Origin: Osmia lignaria lignaria
Taxonomy: Eukaryota; Arthropoda; Insecta; Hymenoptera; Megachilidae
Direction: 5' to 3'
DNA length: 64,000 bases
Assembly (NCBI RefSeq): GCF_051020975.1
Contig: NW_027478160.1
Location: 1,076,001-1,140,000, forward strand
The number at the start of each line of letters is the position of its first letter. Position 1 is the stretch's first letter. Below the pieces are notes generated by a model. That model did not search any database and was not told the DNA's origin. It saw nothing but the letters and a program-made list of their open reading frames with translations. The position numbers were made by a program, and so were the translations under genes. This document shows positions 23,105-35,786 of this stretch, one piece after another.

Positions 23105-23426
23105 GATCAGATGCGTAGTTCTCGAGATATATCAAGATATTTAAAAGTTCCGAAGCCGCACCAACATAATAGAAATACAGAAACACCGTGGCCCCTTTCT
23201 TTGAGATAACTCTGCACTATTGCGAGCTGCAAATGCCACTTCCAGCTTAGCTGTGCAGAAGAAGAACAACAAGAAGAAGAAATATCTCGAAATATGTCCG
23301 TCAGGCCCCTTCCCTTGAGATAAATCTGCAAATATCTCGGAAACGAAGCGAGCTATGGCAAAATGTTAAGAGAACTTTTTTGTAGAGAATTAAGTTTCCT
23401 ACGTTTTATGTTCTATGATATTTTTT
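23105..23426. repeat. Hybrid monomer, junction 23243-23322
   Basis: The left half follows 13447 (aatagaaatac, attgcgagctgc, cttccagc). The right half follows 13768 (gataaatc, agagaactttt, cctacgttt). One monomer is lost relative to 13447-14089, and the one-base deletion seen there at 13753 is absent. Confidence 0.76.
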
Positions 23427-23748
23427 GATCAGATGCGTAGTTCTCGAGATATATCAAGATATTTAAAAGTTCCGAAGCCGCACCAACATAATAGAGATAC
23501 AGAAACACCGTGGCCCCTTTCTTTGAGCTAACTCTCCACTATTGCGAGCTGCAAATGCCACTTCCAGCTTAGCTGTGCAGAAGAAGAACAACAAGAAGAA
23601 GAAATATCTCGAAATATGTCCGTCAGGCCCCTTCCCTTGAGATATATCTGCAAATATCTCGGAAACGAAGCGAGCTATGGCAAAATGTTAAGAGACCTTT
23701 TTTGTAGAGAACTAAGTTTCCTACTTTTTATGTTGTATGATATTTTTT
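23427..23748. repeat. Monomer with gagctaactctcc variant
   Basis: This copy matches 14090 and 26324 through ctctccac but has gagctaac in place of gagataac near 23526. That single change creates a minus-strand TAG and closes the recurrent open frame, a useful sign that the frame is not maintained. Confidence 0.8.
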
Positions 23749-25680
23749 GATCAGATGCGTAGTTCTCGAGATATATCAAGATATTTAAAAGTTCCGAAGC
23801 CGCACCAACATAATAGAGATACAGAAACATCGTGGCCCCTTTCTTTGAGATAACTCTGCACTATTGCGAGCTGCAAATGCCACTTCCAGCTTAGCTGTGC
23901 AGAAGAAGAACAACAAGAAGAAGAAATATCTCGAAATATGTCCGTCAGGCCCCTTCCCCTGAGATATATCTGCAAATATCTCGGAAACGAAGTGAGCTAT
24001 GGCAAGATGTTAAGAGACCTTTTTTGTAGAGAATTATGTTTCCTACAATTTATGTTCTATGATATTTTTTGATCAGAAGCGTAGTCTTCGAGATATATCG
24101 AGATATTTAAAAGTTCCGAAGCCGCACCAACATAATAGAGATACAGAAACACCGTGACCCCTTTCTTTGAGATAACTCTGTACTATTGCGAGCTGCAAAT
24201 GCCACTTGCAGCTTAGCTGTGCAGAAGAAGAACAACAAGAAGAAGAAATATCTCGAAATATGTCCGTCAGGCCCCTTCCCTTGAGATAAATCTGCAAATA
24301 TCTCGGAAACGAAGCGAGCTATCGCAAAATGTTAAGAGACCTTTTTTGTAGAGAATTAAGTTTCCTACTTTTTATGTTCTATGATATTTTTTGATCAGAT
24401 GAGTAGTTCTCGAGATATATCAAGATATTTGAAAGTTCCGAAGCCGCACCAACATAATAGAGATACAGAAACACCGTGGCCCGTTTCTTTGAGATAACTC
24501 TGTACTATTGCGAGCTGCAAATGCCACTTGCAGCTTAGCTGTGCAGAAGAAGAACAACAAGAAGAAGATATATCTCGAAATATGTCCGTCAGGCCCCTTC
24601 CGTTGAGATAAATCTGCACATATCTCGGAAACGAAGCGAGCTATGGCAAAATGTTAAGAGACCTTTTTTGTAGAGAATTATGTTTCCTACAATTTATGTT
24701 CTATGATATTTTTTGATCAGAAGCGTAGTTTTCGACATATATCGAGATATTTAAAAGTTCCGAAGCCGCACCCACATAATAGAGATTCAGAAACACTGTG
24801 GCCCCTTTCTTTGAGATAACTCTGCACTAGTGCGAGCCGCAAATGCCACTTCCAGCTTAGCTGTGCAGAAGAAGAACAACAAGAAGAAGAAATATCTCGA
24901 AATATGTCCGTCAGGCCCCTTCCCTTGAGATATATCTGCAAATATCTCGGAACCGAAGCGAGCTATGGCAAAATGTTAAGAGATCTTTTTTGTAGAGAAT
25001 TATGTTTCCTACAATTTATGTTCTATGATAGTTTTTGATCAGAAGCGTAGTTTTCGAGATATATCGAGATATTTAAAAGTTCCGAAGCCGCACCAACATA
25101 ATAGAGATACAGAAACACCGTGGCCCCTTTCTTTGAGATAACTCTGCACTAGTGCGAGCCGCAAATGCCACTTCCAGCTTAGCTGTGCAGAAGAAGAACA
25201 ACAAGAAGAAGAAGTATCTCGAAATATGTCCGTCAGGCCCCTTCCCTTGAGATAAATCTGCAAATATCTCGGAAACGAAGCGAGCTATCGCAAAATGTTA
25301 AGAGATCTTTTTTGTAGAGAATTAAGTTTCCTACTTTTTATGTTCTATGATATTTTTTGATCAGATGAGTAGTTCTCGAGATATATCAAGATATTTAAAA
25401 GTTCCGAAGCCGCACCAACATAATAGAGATACAGAAACACCGTGGCCCCATTCTTTGAGATAACTCTGTACTATTGCGAGCTGCAAATGCCACTTGCAGC
25501 TTAGCTGTGCAGAAGAAGAACAACAAGAAGAAGAAATATCTCGAAATATGTCCGTCAGGCCCCTTCCCTTGAGATAAATCTGCAAATATCTCGGAAACGA
25601 AGCGAGCTATGGCAAAATGTTAAGAGACCTTTTTTGTAGAGAATTAGGTTTCCTACTTTTTATGTTCTATGATATTTTTT

Positions 25681-26001
25681 GATCAGATGCGTAGTTCTCG
25701 AGATATATCAAGATATTTAAAAGTTCCGATGCCGCACCCACATAATAGAGATTCAGAAACACTGTGGCCCCTTTCTTTGAGATAACTCTGCACTATTGCG
25801 AGCTGCAAATGCCACTTCCAGCTTAGCTGTGCAGAAGAAGAACAACAAGAAGAAGAAATATCTCGAAATATGTCCGTCAGGCCCCTTCCCTTGAGATATA
25901 TCTGCAAATATCTCGGAAACGAAGCGAGCTATGGCAAAATGTTAAGAGACCTTTTTTGTAGAGAATTATGTTTCCTACAATTTATGTCTATGATATTTTT
26001 T
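25681..26001. repeat. Hybrid monomer, junction 25765-25795
   Basis: The left half follows 13125 (cccacataatag, agattcag, cactgtgg). The right half follows 13447 (cactattgcgagctgc, gatatatc). The exchange lies at monomer positions 85-115 and deletes one unit. The monomer is 321 bp because it keeps the atgtctatg deletion near 25987. A private ccgatgcc is seen at 25728. Confidence 0.78.
25981..25994. other. One-base deletion, atgtctatg lineage
   Basis: This is the same loss as near 13753, inside block U copy 2. Confidence 0.88.
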
Positions 26002-26990
26002 GATCAGAAGCGTAGTTTTCGAGATATATCGAGATATTTAAAAGTTCCGAAGCCGCACCAACATAATACAGGTACAGAAACACCGTGGCCCCTTTCTTTG
26101 AGATAACTCTGCACTAGTGCGAGCCGCAAATGCCACCTACAGCTTAGCTGTGCAGAAGAAGAACAACAAGAAGAAGAAATATCTCGAAATATGTCCGTCA
26201 GGCCCCTTCCCTTGAGATAAATCTGCAAATATCTCGGAAACGAAGCGAGCTATGGCAAAATGTTAAGAGAACTTTTTTGTAGAGAATTAAGTTTCCTACG
26301 TTTTATGTTCTATGATATTTTTTGATCAGATGCGTAGTTCTCGAGATATATCAAGATATTTAAAAGTTCCGAAGCCGCACCAACATAATAGAGATACAGA
26401 AACACCGTGGCCCCTTTCTTTGAGATAACTCTCCACTATTGCGAGCTGCAAATGCCACTTCCAGCTTAGCTGTGCAGAAGAAGAACAACAAGAAGAAGAA
26501 ATATCTCGAAATATGTCCGTCAGGCCCCTTCTCTTGAGATATATCTGCAAATATCTCGGAAACGAAGCGAGCTATGGCAAAATGTTAAGAGACCTTTTTT
26601 GTAGAGAACTAAGTTTCCTACTTTTTATGTTGTATGATATTTTTTGATCAGATGCGTAGTTCTCGAGATATATCAAGATATTTAAAAGTTCCGAAGCCGC
26701 ACCAACATAATAGAGATACAGAAACATCATGGCCCCTTTCTTTGAGATAACTCTGCACTATTGCGAGCTGCAAATGCCACTTCCAGCTTAGCTGTGCAGA
26801 AGAAGAACAACAAGAAGAAGAAATATCTCGAAATATGTCCGTCAGGCCCCTTCCCTTGAGATATATCTGCAAATATCTCGGAAACGAAGTGAGCTATGGC
26901 AAAATGTTAAGAGACCTTTCTTGTAGAGAATTATGTTTCCTACAATTTATGTTCTATGATATTTTTTGATCAGAAGCGTAGTTTTCGAGA

Positions 26991-29900
26991 CATATCGAGA
27001 TATTTAAAAGTTCCGAAGCCGCACCAACATAATAGAAATACAGAAACACCGTGGCCCCTTTCTTTGAGATAACTCTGCACTATTGCGAGCTGCAAATGCC
27101 ACTTCCAGCTTAGCTGTGCAGAAGAAGAACAACAAGAAGAAGAAATATCTCGAAATATGTCCGTCAGGCCCCTTCCCTTGAGATATATCTGCAAATATCT
27201 CGGAAACGAAGCGAGCTATGGCAAAATGTTAAGAGACCTTTTTTGTAGAGAATTATGTTTCCTACAATTTATGTTCTATGATATTTTTTGATCAGAAGCG
27301 TAGTTTTCGACATATATCGAGATATTTAAAAGTTCCGAAGCCGCACCCACATAATAGAGATTCAGAAACACTGTGGCCCCTTTCTTTGAGATAACTCTGC
27401 ACTATTGCGAGCTGCAAATGCCACTTCCAGCTTAGCTGTGCAGAAGAAGAACAACAAGAAGAAGAAATATCTCGAAATATGTCCGTCAGGCCCCTTCCCT
27501 TGAGATGTATCTGCAAATATCTCGGAAACGAAGCGAGCTATGGCAAAATGTTAAGAGACCTTTTTTGTAGAGAATTATGTTTCCTACAATTCATGTTCTA
27601 TGATATTTTTTGATCAGATGCGTAGTTCTCGAGATATATCAAGATATTTAAAAGTTCCGAAGCCGCACCAACATAATAGAGATACAGAAACACCGTGGCC
27701 CCTTTCTTTGAGATAACTCTGCACTATTGCGAGCTGCAAATGCCACTTCCAGCTTAGCTGTGCAGAAGATGAACAACAAGAAGAAGAAATATCTCGAAAT
27801 ATGTCCGTCAGGCCCCTTCCCTTGAGATAAATCTGCAAATATCTCGGAAACGCAGCGAGCTATGGCAAAATGTTAAGAGACCTTTTTTGTAGAGAATTAA
27901 GTTTCCTACTTTTTATGTTCTATGATATTTTTTGATCAGATGCGTAGTTCTCGAGATATATCAAGATATTTAAAAGTTCCGAAGCCGCACCAACATAATA
28001 GAGATACAGAAACACCGTGGCCCCTTTCTTTGAGATAACTCTGCACTATTGCGAGCTGTAAATGCCACTTCCAGCTTAGCTGTGCAGAAGAAGAACAACA
28101 AGAAGAAGAAATATCTCGAAATATGTCCGTCAGGCCCCTTCCCTTGAGATATATCTGCAAATATCTCGGAAACGAAGCGAGCTATGGCAAAATGTTAAGA
28201 GACCTTTTTTGTAGAGAATTATGTTTCCTACAATTTATTTTCAATGATATTTTTTGATCAGAAGCGTAGTTTTCGAGATATATCGAGATATTTAAAAGTT
28301 CCGAAGCCGCACCAACATAATAGAGGTACAGAAACACCGTGGCCCCTTTCTTTGAGATAACTCTGCACTAGTGCGAGCCGCAAATGCCACTTCCAGCTTA
28401 GCTGTGCAGAAGAAGAACAACAAGAAGAAGAAATATCTCGAAATATGTCCGTCAGGCCCCTTCCCTTGAGATATATCTGCAAATATCTCGGAAACGAAGC
28501 GAGCTATGGCAAAATGTTAAGAGACCTTTTTTGTAGAGAATTATGTTTCCTACAATTTATGTTCTATGATATTTTTGGATCACAAGCGTAGTTTTCGAGA
28601 TATATCGAGATATTTAAAAGTTCCGAAGCCGCACCCACATAATAGAGATTCAGAAACACCGTGGCCCCTTTCTTTGAGATAACTCTGCACTAGTGCGAGC
28701 CGCAAATGCCACTTCCAGCTTAGCTGTGCAGAAGAAGAACAACAAGAAGAAGAAATATCTCGAAATATGTCCGTCAGGCCCCTTCCCTTGAGATAAATAT
28801 GCAAATATCTCGGAAACGAAGCGAGCTATGGCAAAATGTTAAGAGACCTTTTTTGTAGAGAATTATGTTTCCTACAATTCATGTTCTATGATATTTTTTG
28901 ATCAGATGCGTAGTTCTCGAGATATATCAAGATATTTAAAAGTTCCGAAGCCGCACCAACATAATAGAGATACAGAAACACCGTGGCCCCTTTCTTTGAG
29001 ATAACTCTGCACTATTGCGAGCTGCAAATGCCACTTCCAGCTTAGCTGTGCAGAAGATGAACAACAAGAAGAAGAAATATCTCGAAATATGTCCGTCAGG
29101 CCCCTTCCCTTGAGATAAATCTGCAAATATCTCGGAAACGCAGCGAGCTATGGCGAAATGTTAAGAGACCTTTTTTGTAGAGAATTAAGTTTCCTACTTT
29201 TTATGTTCTATGATATTTCTTGATCAGATGCGTAGTTCTCGAGATATATCAAGATATTTAAAAGTTCCGAAGCCGCACCAACATAATAGAGATACAGAAA
29301 CACCGTGGCCCCTTTCTTTGAGATAACTCTGCACTATTGCGAGCTGTAAATGCCACTTCCAGCTTAGCTGTGCAGAAGAAGAACAACAAGAAGAAGAAAT
29401 ATCTCGAAATATGTTCGTCAGGCCCCTTCCCTTGAGATAAATCTGCAAATATCTCGGAAACGAAGCGAGCTATGGCAAAATGTTAAGAGACCTTTTCTGT
29501 AGAGAATTAAGTTTCCTACTTTTTATGTTGTATGATATTTTTTGATCAGATGCGTAGTTCTCGAGATATATCAAGATATTTAAAAGTTCCGAAGCCGCAC
29601 CAACATGATTGAGATACAGAAACACCGTGGCCCCTTTCTTTGAGATAACTCTGCACTATTGCGAGCTGCAAATGCCACTTCCAGCTTAGCTGTGCAGAAG
29701 AAGAACAACAAGAAGAAGAAATATCTCGAAATATGTCCGTCAGGCCCCTTCCCTTGAGATAAATCTGCAAATATCTCGGAAACGAAGCGAGCTATGGCAA
29801 AATGTTGAGAGACCTTTTTTGTAGAGAATTAAGTTTCCTACTTTTTATGTTCTATGATATTTTTTGATGAGATGCGTAGTTCTCGAGATATATCAAGATA

Positions 29901-30192
29901 TTTAAAAGTTCCAAAGCCGCACCAACATAATAGAGATACAGAAACACCGTGGCCCCTTTCTTTGAGATAACTCTGCACTATTGCGAGCTGCAAATGCCAC
30001 TTCCAGCTTAGCTGTGCAGAAGAAGAACAACAAGAAGAAGAAATATCTCGAAATATGTCCGTCAGGCCCCTTCCCTTGAGATAAATCTGCAAATATCTCG
30101 GAAACGAAGCGAGCTATGGCAAAATGTTAAGAGACCTTTTTTGTAGAGAATTAAGTTTCCTACTTTTTATGTTCTATGATATTTTTTGATCA
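26991..30192. repeat. Mixed monomers with recurring gaagatgaac unit
   Basis: The monomers at 27612 and 28900 share ttcatgttc upstream, gaagatgaac in the GAA tract and aaacgcagcgagc, four units apart (1288 bp). The same marker monomer recurs at 32442, 35340 and 38559. The unit at 28578 has ttggatcacaagcg with cccacataatag, repeated at 31154 and 34052. The unit at 29544 has catgattgag, repeated at 35983 and 36627. Confidence 0.8.
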
Positions 30193-32888
30193 GATGCGTA
30201 GTTCTCGAGATATATCAAGATATTTAAAAGTTCCGAAGCCGCACCAACATAATAGAGATACAGAAACACCGTGGCCCCTTTCTTTGAGATAACTCTGCAC
30301 TATTGCGAGCTGCAAATGCCACTTCCAGCTTAGCTGTGCAGAAGAAGAACAACAAGAAGAAGAAATATCTCGAAATATGTCCGTCAGGCCCCTTCCCTTG
30401 AGATATATCTGCAAATATCTCGGAAACGAAGCGAGCTATGGGAAAATGTTAAGAGACCTTTTTTGTAGAGAATTAAGTTTCCTGCTTTTTATGTTGTATG
30501 ATATTTTTTGATCAAATGCGTAGTTCTCGAGATATATCAAGATATTTAAAAGTTCCGAAGCCGCACCAACATAATAGAGATACAGAAACACCGTGGCCCC
30601 TTTCTATGAGATAACTCTGCACTATTGCGAGCTGCAAATGCCACTTCCAGCTTAGCTGTGCAGAAGAAGAACAACAAGAAGAAGAAATATCTCGAAATAT
30701 GTCCGTCAGGCCCCTTCCCTTGAGATATATCTGCAAATATCTCGGAAACGAAGTGAGCTATGGCAAAATGTTAAGAGACCTTTTTTGTAGGGAATTATGT
30801 TTCCTACAATTTATGTTCTATGATATTTTTTGATCAGAAGCGTAGTTTTCGAGATATATCGAGATATTTAAAAGTTCCGAAGCCGCACCAACATAATAGA
30901 GATACAGAAACACCGTGGCCCCTTTCTTTGAGATAACTCTGTACTATTGCGAGCTGCAAATGCCACTTGCAGCTTAGCTGTGCAGAAGAAGAACAACAAG
31001 AAGAAGAAATATCTCGAAATATGTCCGTCAGGCCCCTTCCGTTGAGATAAATCTGCACATATCTCGGAAACGAAGCGAGCTATGGCAAAATGTTAAGAGA
31101 CCTTTTTTGTAGAGAATTATGTTTCCTACAATTTATGTTCTATGATATTTTTGGATCACAAGCGTAGTTTTCGAGATATATCGAGATATTTAAAAGTTCC
31201 GAAGCCGCACCCACATAATAGAGATTCAGAAACACCGTGGCCCCTTTCTTTGAGATAACTCTGCACTAGTGCGAGCCGCAAATGCCACTTCCAGCTTAGC
31301 TGTGCAGAAGAAGAACAACAAGAAGAAGAAATATCTCGAAATATGTCCGTCAGGCCCCTTCCCTTGAGATAAATCTGCAAATATCTCGGAAACGAAGCGA
31401 GCTATCGCAAAATGTTAAGAGACCTTTTTTGTAGAGAATTATGTTTCCTACAATTCATGTTCTATGATATTTTTTGATCAGATGCGTAGTTCTCGAGATA
31501 TATCAAGATATTTAAAAGTTCCGAAGCCGCACCAACATAATAGAGATACAGAAACACCGTGACCCCTTTCTTTGAGATAACTCTGCACTACTGCGAGCTG
31601 TAAATGCCACTTCCAGCTTAGCTGTGCAGAAGAAGAACAACAAGAAGAAGAAATATCTCGAAATATGTCCGTCAGGCCCCTTCCCTTGAGATAAATCTGC
31701 AAATATCTCGGAAACGAAGCGAGCTATGGCAAAATATTAAGAGACCTTTTTTGTAGAGAATTAAGTTTCCTACTTTTTATGTTCTACGATATTTTTTGAT
31801 CAAATGCGTAGTTCTCGAGATATATCAAGATATTTAAAAGTTCCGAAGCCGCACCAACATAATAGAGATACAGAAACACCGTGGCCCCTTTCTTTGAGAT
31901 AACTCTGCACTATTGCGAGCTGTAAATGCCACTTCCAGCTTAGCTGTGCAGAAGAAGAACAACAGGAAGAAGAAATATCTCGAAATATGTCCGTCAGGCC
32001 CCTTCCCTTGAGATAAATCTGCAAATATCTCGGAAACGAAGCGAGCTATGGCAAAATGTTGAGAGACCTTTTTTGTAGAGAATTAAGTTTCCTACTTTTT
32101 ATGTTCTATGATATTTTTTGATCAGATGCGTAGTTCTCGAGATATATCAAGATATTTAAAAGTTCCGAAGCCGCACCAACATAATAGAGATACAGAAACA
32201 CCGTGGCCCCTTTCTTTGAGATAACTCTGCACTATTGCGAGCTGTAAATGCCACTTCCAGCTTAGCTGTGCAGAAGAAGAACAACAAGAAGAAGAAATAT
32301 CTCGAAATATGTCCGTCAGGCCCCTTCCCTTGAGATGTATCTGCAAATATCTCGGAAACGAAGCGAGCTATGGCAAAATGTTAAGAGACCTTTTTTGTAG
32401 AGAATTATGTTTCCTACAATTCATGTTCTATGATATTTTTTGATCAGATGCGTAGTTCTCGAGATATATCAAGATATTTAAAAGTTCCGAAGCCGCACCA
32501 ACATAATAGAGATACAGAAACACCGTGGCCCCTTTCTTTGAGATAACTCTGCACTATTGCGAGCTGCAAATGCCACTTCCAGCTTAGCTGTGCAGAAGAT
32601 GAACAACAAGAAGAAGAAATATCTCGAAATAGGTGTGTCAGGCCCCTTCCCTTGAGATAAATCTGCAAATATCTCGGAAACGCAGCGAGCTATGGCGAAA
32701 TGTTAAGAGACCTTTTTTGTAGAGAATTAAGTTTCCTACTTTTTATGTTCTATGATATTTTTTGATCAGATGCGTAGTTCTCGAGATATATCAAGATATT
32801 TAAAAGTTCCGAAGCCGCACCAACATAATAGAGATACAGAAACACCGTGGCCCCTTTCTTTGAGATAACTCTGCACTATTGCGAGCTG
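30193..32888. repeat. Higher-order block Z, copy 1 (2.7 kb)
   Basis: Positions 30193-32888 match 33091-35786 at an offset of nine monomers (2898 bp). I noticed only two differences: cctgctttt at 30484 against cctactttt, and tactattgcg near 30945 against tactaatgcg near 33843. Shared oddities include gggaaaatg, tgttgtatg, gatcaaatg, tttctatgag, gtagggaatt, ttggatcaca, gtgacccc, aaaatattaag, aacaggaag, gatgtatc and aaataggtgtgtc. This is among the youngest large duplications in the window. Confidence 0.9.
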
Positions 32889-33085
32889 CAAATGCCACTT
32901 CCAGCTTAGCTGTGCAGAAGAAGAACAACAAGAAGAAGAAATATCTCGAAATATGTCCGTCAGGCCCCTTCCCTTGAGATATATCTGCAAATATCTCGGA
33001 AACGAAGCGAGCTATGGGAAAATGTTAAGAGACCTTTTTTGTAGAGAATTAAGTTTCCTACTTTTTATGTTGTATGATATTTTTT

Positions 33086-33407
33086 GATCAAATGCGTAGT
33101 TCTCGAGATATATCAAGATATTTAAAAGTTCCGAAGCCGCACCAACATAATAGAGATACAGAAACACCGTGGCCCCTTTCTTTGAGATAACTCTGCACTA
33201 TTGCGAGCTGCAAATGCCACTTCCAGCTTAGCTGTGCAGAAGAAGAACAACAAGAAGAAGAAATATCTCGAAATATGTCCGTCAGGCCCCTTCCCTTGAG
33301 ATATATCTGCAAATATCTCGGAAACGAAGCGAGCTATGGGAAAATGTTAAGAGACCTTTTTTGTAGAGAATTAAGTTTCCTACTTTTTATGTTGTATGAT
33401 ATTTTTT
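33086..33407. repeat. Hybrid monomer at the start of block Z copy 2
   Basis: It opens with gatcaaatg like 30510, then has tttctttgag, gggaaaatg and tgttgtatg like 30188 and 32764. The exchange therefore lies at monomer positions 6-95. It adds one unit relative to the first copy, where 30188 is followed directly by 30510. Confidence 0.72.
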
Positions 33408-35786
33408 GATCAAATGCGTAGTTCTCGAGATATATCAAGATATTTAAAAGTTCCGAAGCCGCACCAACATAATAGAGATACAGAAACACCGTGGCCCCTT
33501 TCTATGAGATAACTCTGCACTATTGCGAGCTGCAAATGCCACTTCCAGCTTAGCTGTGCAGAAGAAGAACAACAAGAAGAAGAAATATCTCGAAATATGT
33601 CCGTCAGGCCCCTTCCCTTGAGATATATCTGCAAATATCTCGGAAACGAAGTGAGCTATGGCAAAATGTTAAGAGACCTTTTTTGTAGGGAATTATGTTT
33701 CCTACAATTTATGTTCTATGATATTTTTTGATCAGAAGCGTAGTTTTCGAGATATATCGAGATATTTAAAAGTTCCGAAGCCGCACCAACATAATAGAGA
33801 TACAGAAACACCGTGGCCCCTTTCTTTGAGATAACTCTGTACTAATGCGAGCTGCAAATGCCACTTGCAGCTTAGCTGTGCAGAAGAAGAACAACAAGAA
33901 GAAGAAATATCTCGAAATATGTCCGTCAGGCCCCTTCCGTTGAGATAAATCTGCACATATCTCGGAAACGAAGCGAGCTATGGCAAAATGTTAAGAGACC
34001 TTTTTTGTAGAGAATTATGTTTCCTACAATTTATGTTCTATGATATTTTTGGATCACAAGCGTAGTTTTCGAGATATATCGAGATATTTAAAAGTTCCGA
34101 AGCCGCACCCACATAATAGAGATTCAGAAACACCGTGGCCCCTTTCTTTGAGATAACTCTGCACTAGTGCGAGCCGCAAATGCCACTTCCAGCTTAGCTG
34201 TGCAGAAGAAGAACAACAAGAAGAAGAAATATCTCGAAATATGTCCGTCAGGCCCCTTCCCTTGAGATAAATCTGCAAATATCTCGGAAACGAAGCGAGC
34301 TATCGCAAAATGTTAAGAGACCTTTTTTGTAGAGAATTATGTTTCCTACAATTCATGTTCTATGATATTTTTTGATCAGATGCGTAGTTCTCGAGATATA
34401 TCAAGATATTTAAAAGTTCCGAAGCCGCACCAACATAATAGAGATACAGAAACACCGTGACCCCTTTCTTTGAGATAACTCTGCACTACTGCGAGCTGTA
34501 AATGCCACTTCCAGCTTAGCTGTGCAGAAGAAGAACAACAAGAAGAAGAAATATCTCGAAATATGTCCGTCAGGCCCCTTCCCTTGAGATAAATCTGCAA
34601 ATATCTCGGAAACGAAGCGAGCTATGGCAAAATATTAAGAGACCTTTTTTGTAGAGAATTAAGTTTCCTACTTTTTATGTTCTACGATATTTTTTGATCA
34701 AATGCGTAGTTCTCGAGATATATCAAGATATTTAAAAGTTCCGAAGCCGCACCAACATAATAGAGATACAGAAACACCGTGGCCCCTTTCTTTGAGATAA
34801 CTCTGCACTATTGCGAGCTGTAAATGCCACTTCCAGCTTAGCTGTGCAGAAGAAGAACAACAGGAAGAAGAAATATCTCGAAATATGTCCGTCAGGCCCC
34901 TTCCCTTGAGATAAATCTGCAAATATCTCGGAAACGAAGCGAGCTATGGCAAAATGTTGAGAGACCTTTTTTGTAGAGAATTAAGTTTCCTACTTTTTAT
35001 GTTCTATGATATTTTTTGATCAGATGCGTAGTTCTCGAGATATATCAAGATATTTAAAAGTTCCGAAGCCGCACCAACATAATAGAGATACAGAAACACC
35101 GTGGCCCCTTTCTTTGAGATAACTCTGCACTATTGCGAGCTGTAAATGCCACTTCCAGCTTAGCTGTGCAGAAGAAGAACAACAAGAAGAAGAAATATCT
35201 CGAAATATGTCCGTCAGGCCCCTTCCCTTGAGATGTATCTGCAAATATCTCGGAAACGAAGCGAGCTATGGCAAAATGTTAAGAGACCTTTTTTGTAGAG
35301 AATTATGTTTCCTACAATTCATGTTCTATGATATTTTTTGATCAGATGCGTAGTTCTCGAGATATATCAAGATATTTAAAAGTTCCGAAGCCGCACCAAC
35401 ATAATAGAGATACAGAAACACCGTGGCCCCTTTCTTTGAGATAACTCTGCACTATTGCGAGCTGCAAATGCCACTTCCAGCTTAGCTGTGCAGAAGATGA
35501 ACAACAAGAAGAAGAAATATCTCGAAATAGGTGTGTCAGGCCCCTTCCCTTGAGATAAATCTGCAAATATCTCGGAAACGCAGCGAGCTATGGCGAAATG
35601 TTAAGAGACCTTTTTTGTAGAGAATTAAGTTTCCTACTTTTTATGTTCTATGATATTTTTTGATCAGATGCGTAGTTCTCGAGATATATCAAGATATTTA
35701 AAAGTTCCGAAGCCGCACCAACATAATAGAGATACAGAAACACCGTGGCCCCTTTCTTTGAGATAACTCTGCACTATTGCGAGCTG
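33091..35786. repeat. Higher-order block Z, copy 2 (2.7 kb)
   Basis: This is the second copy of 30193-32888. The match ends where 35787 has gctgtaaatg and the first copy has gctgcaaatg. Confidence 0.9.

Larger units (their letters stand above)
24262..26990. repeat. Higher-order block U, copy 2 (one monomer shorter)
   Basis: This is the second copy of 11706-14756. The two monomers at 13125 and 13447 in copy 1 are fused into a single hybrid at 25681 here. Private differences include gaagtatctc and agagatcttt near 25214 and 25305, ataatacagg at 26065, aacatcatgg at 26726 and gaagtgagc at 26887. Confidence 0.87.
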
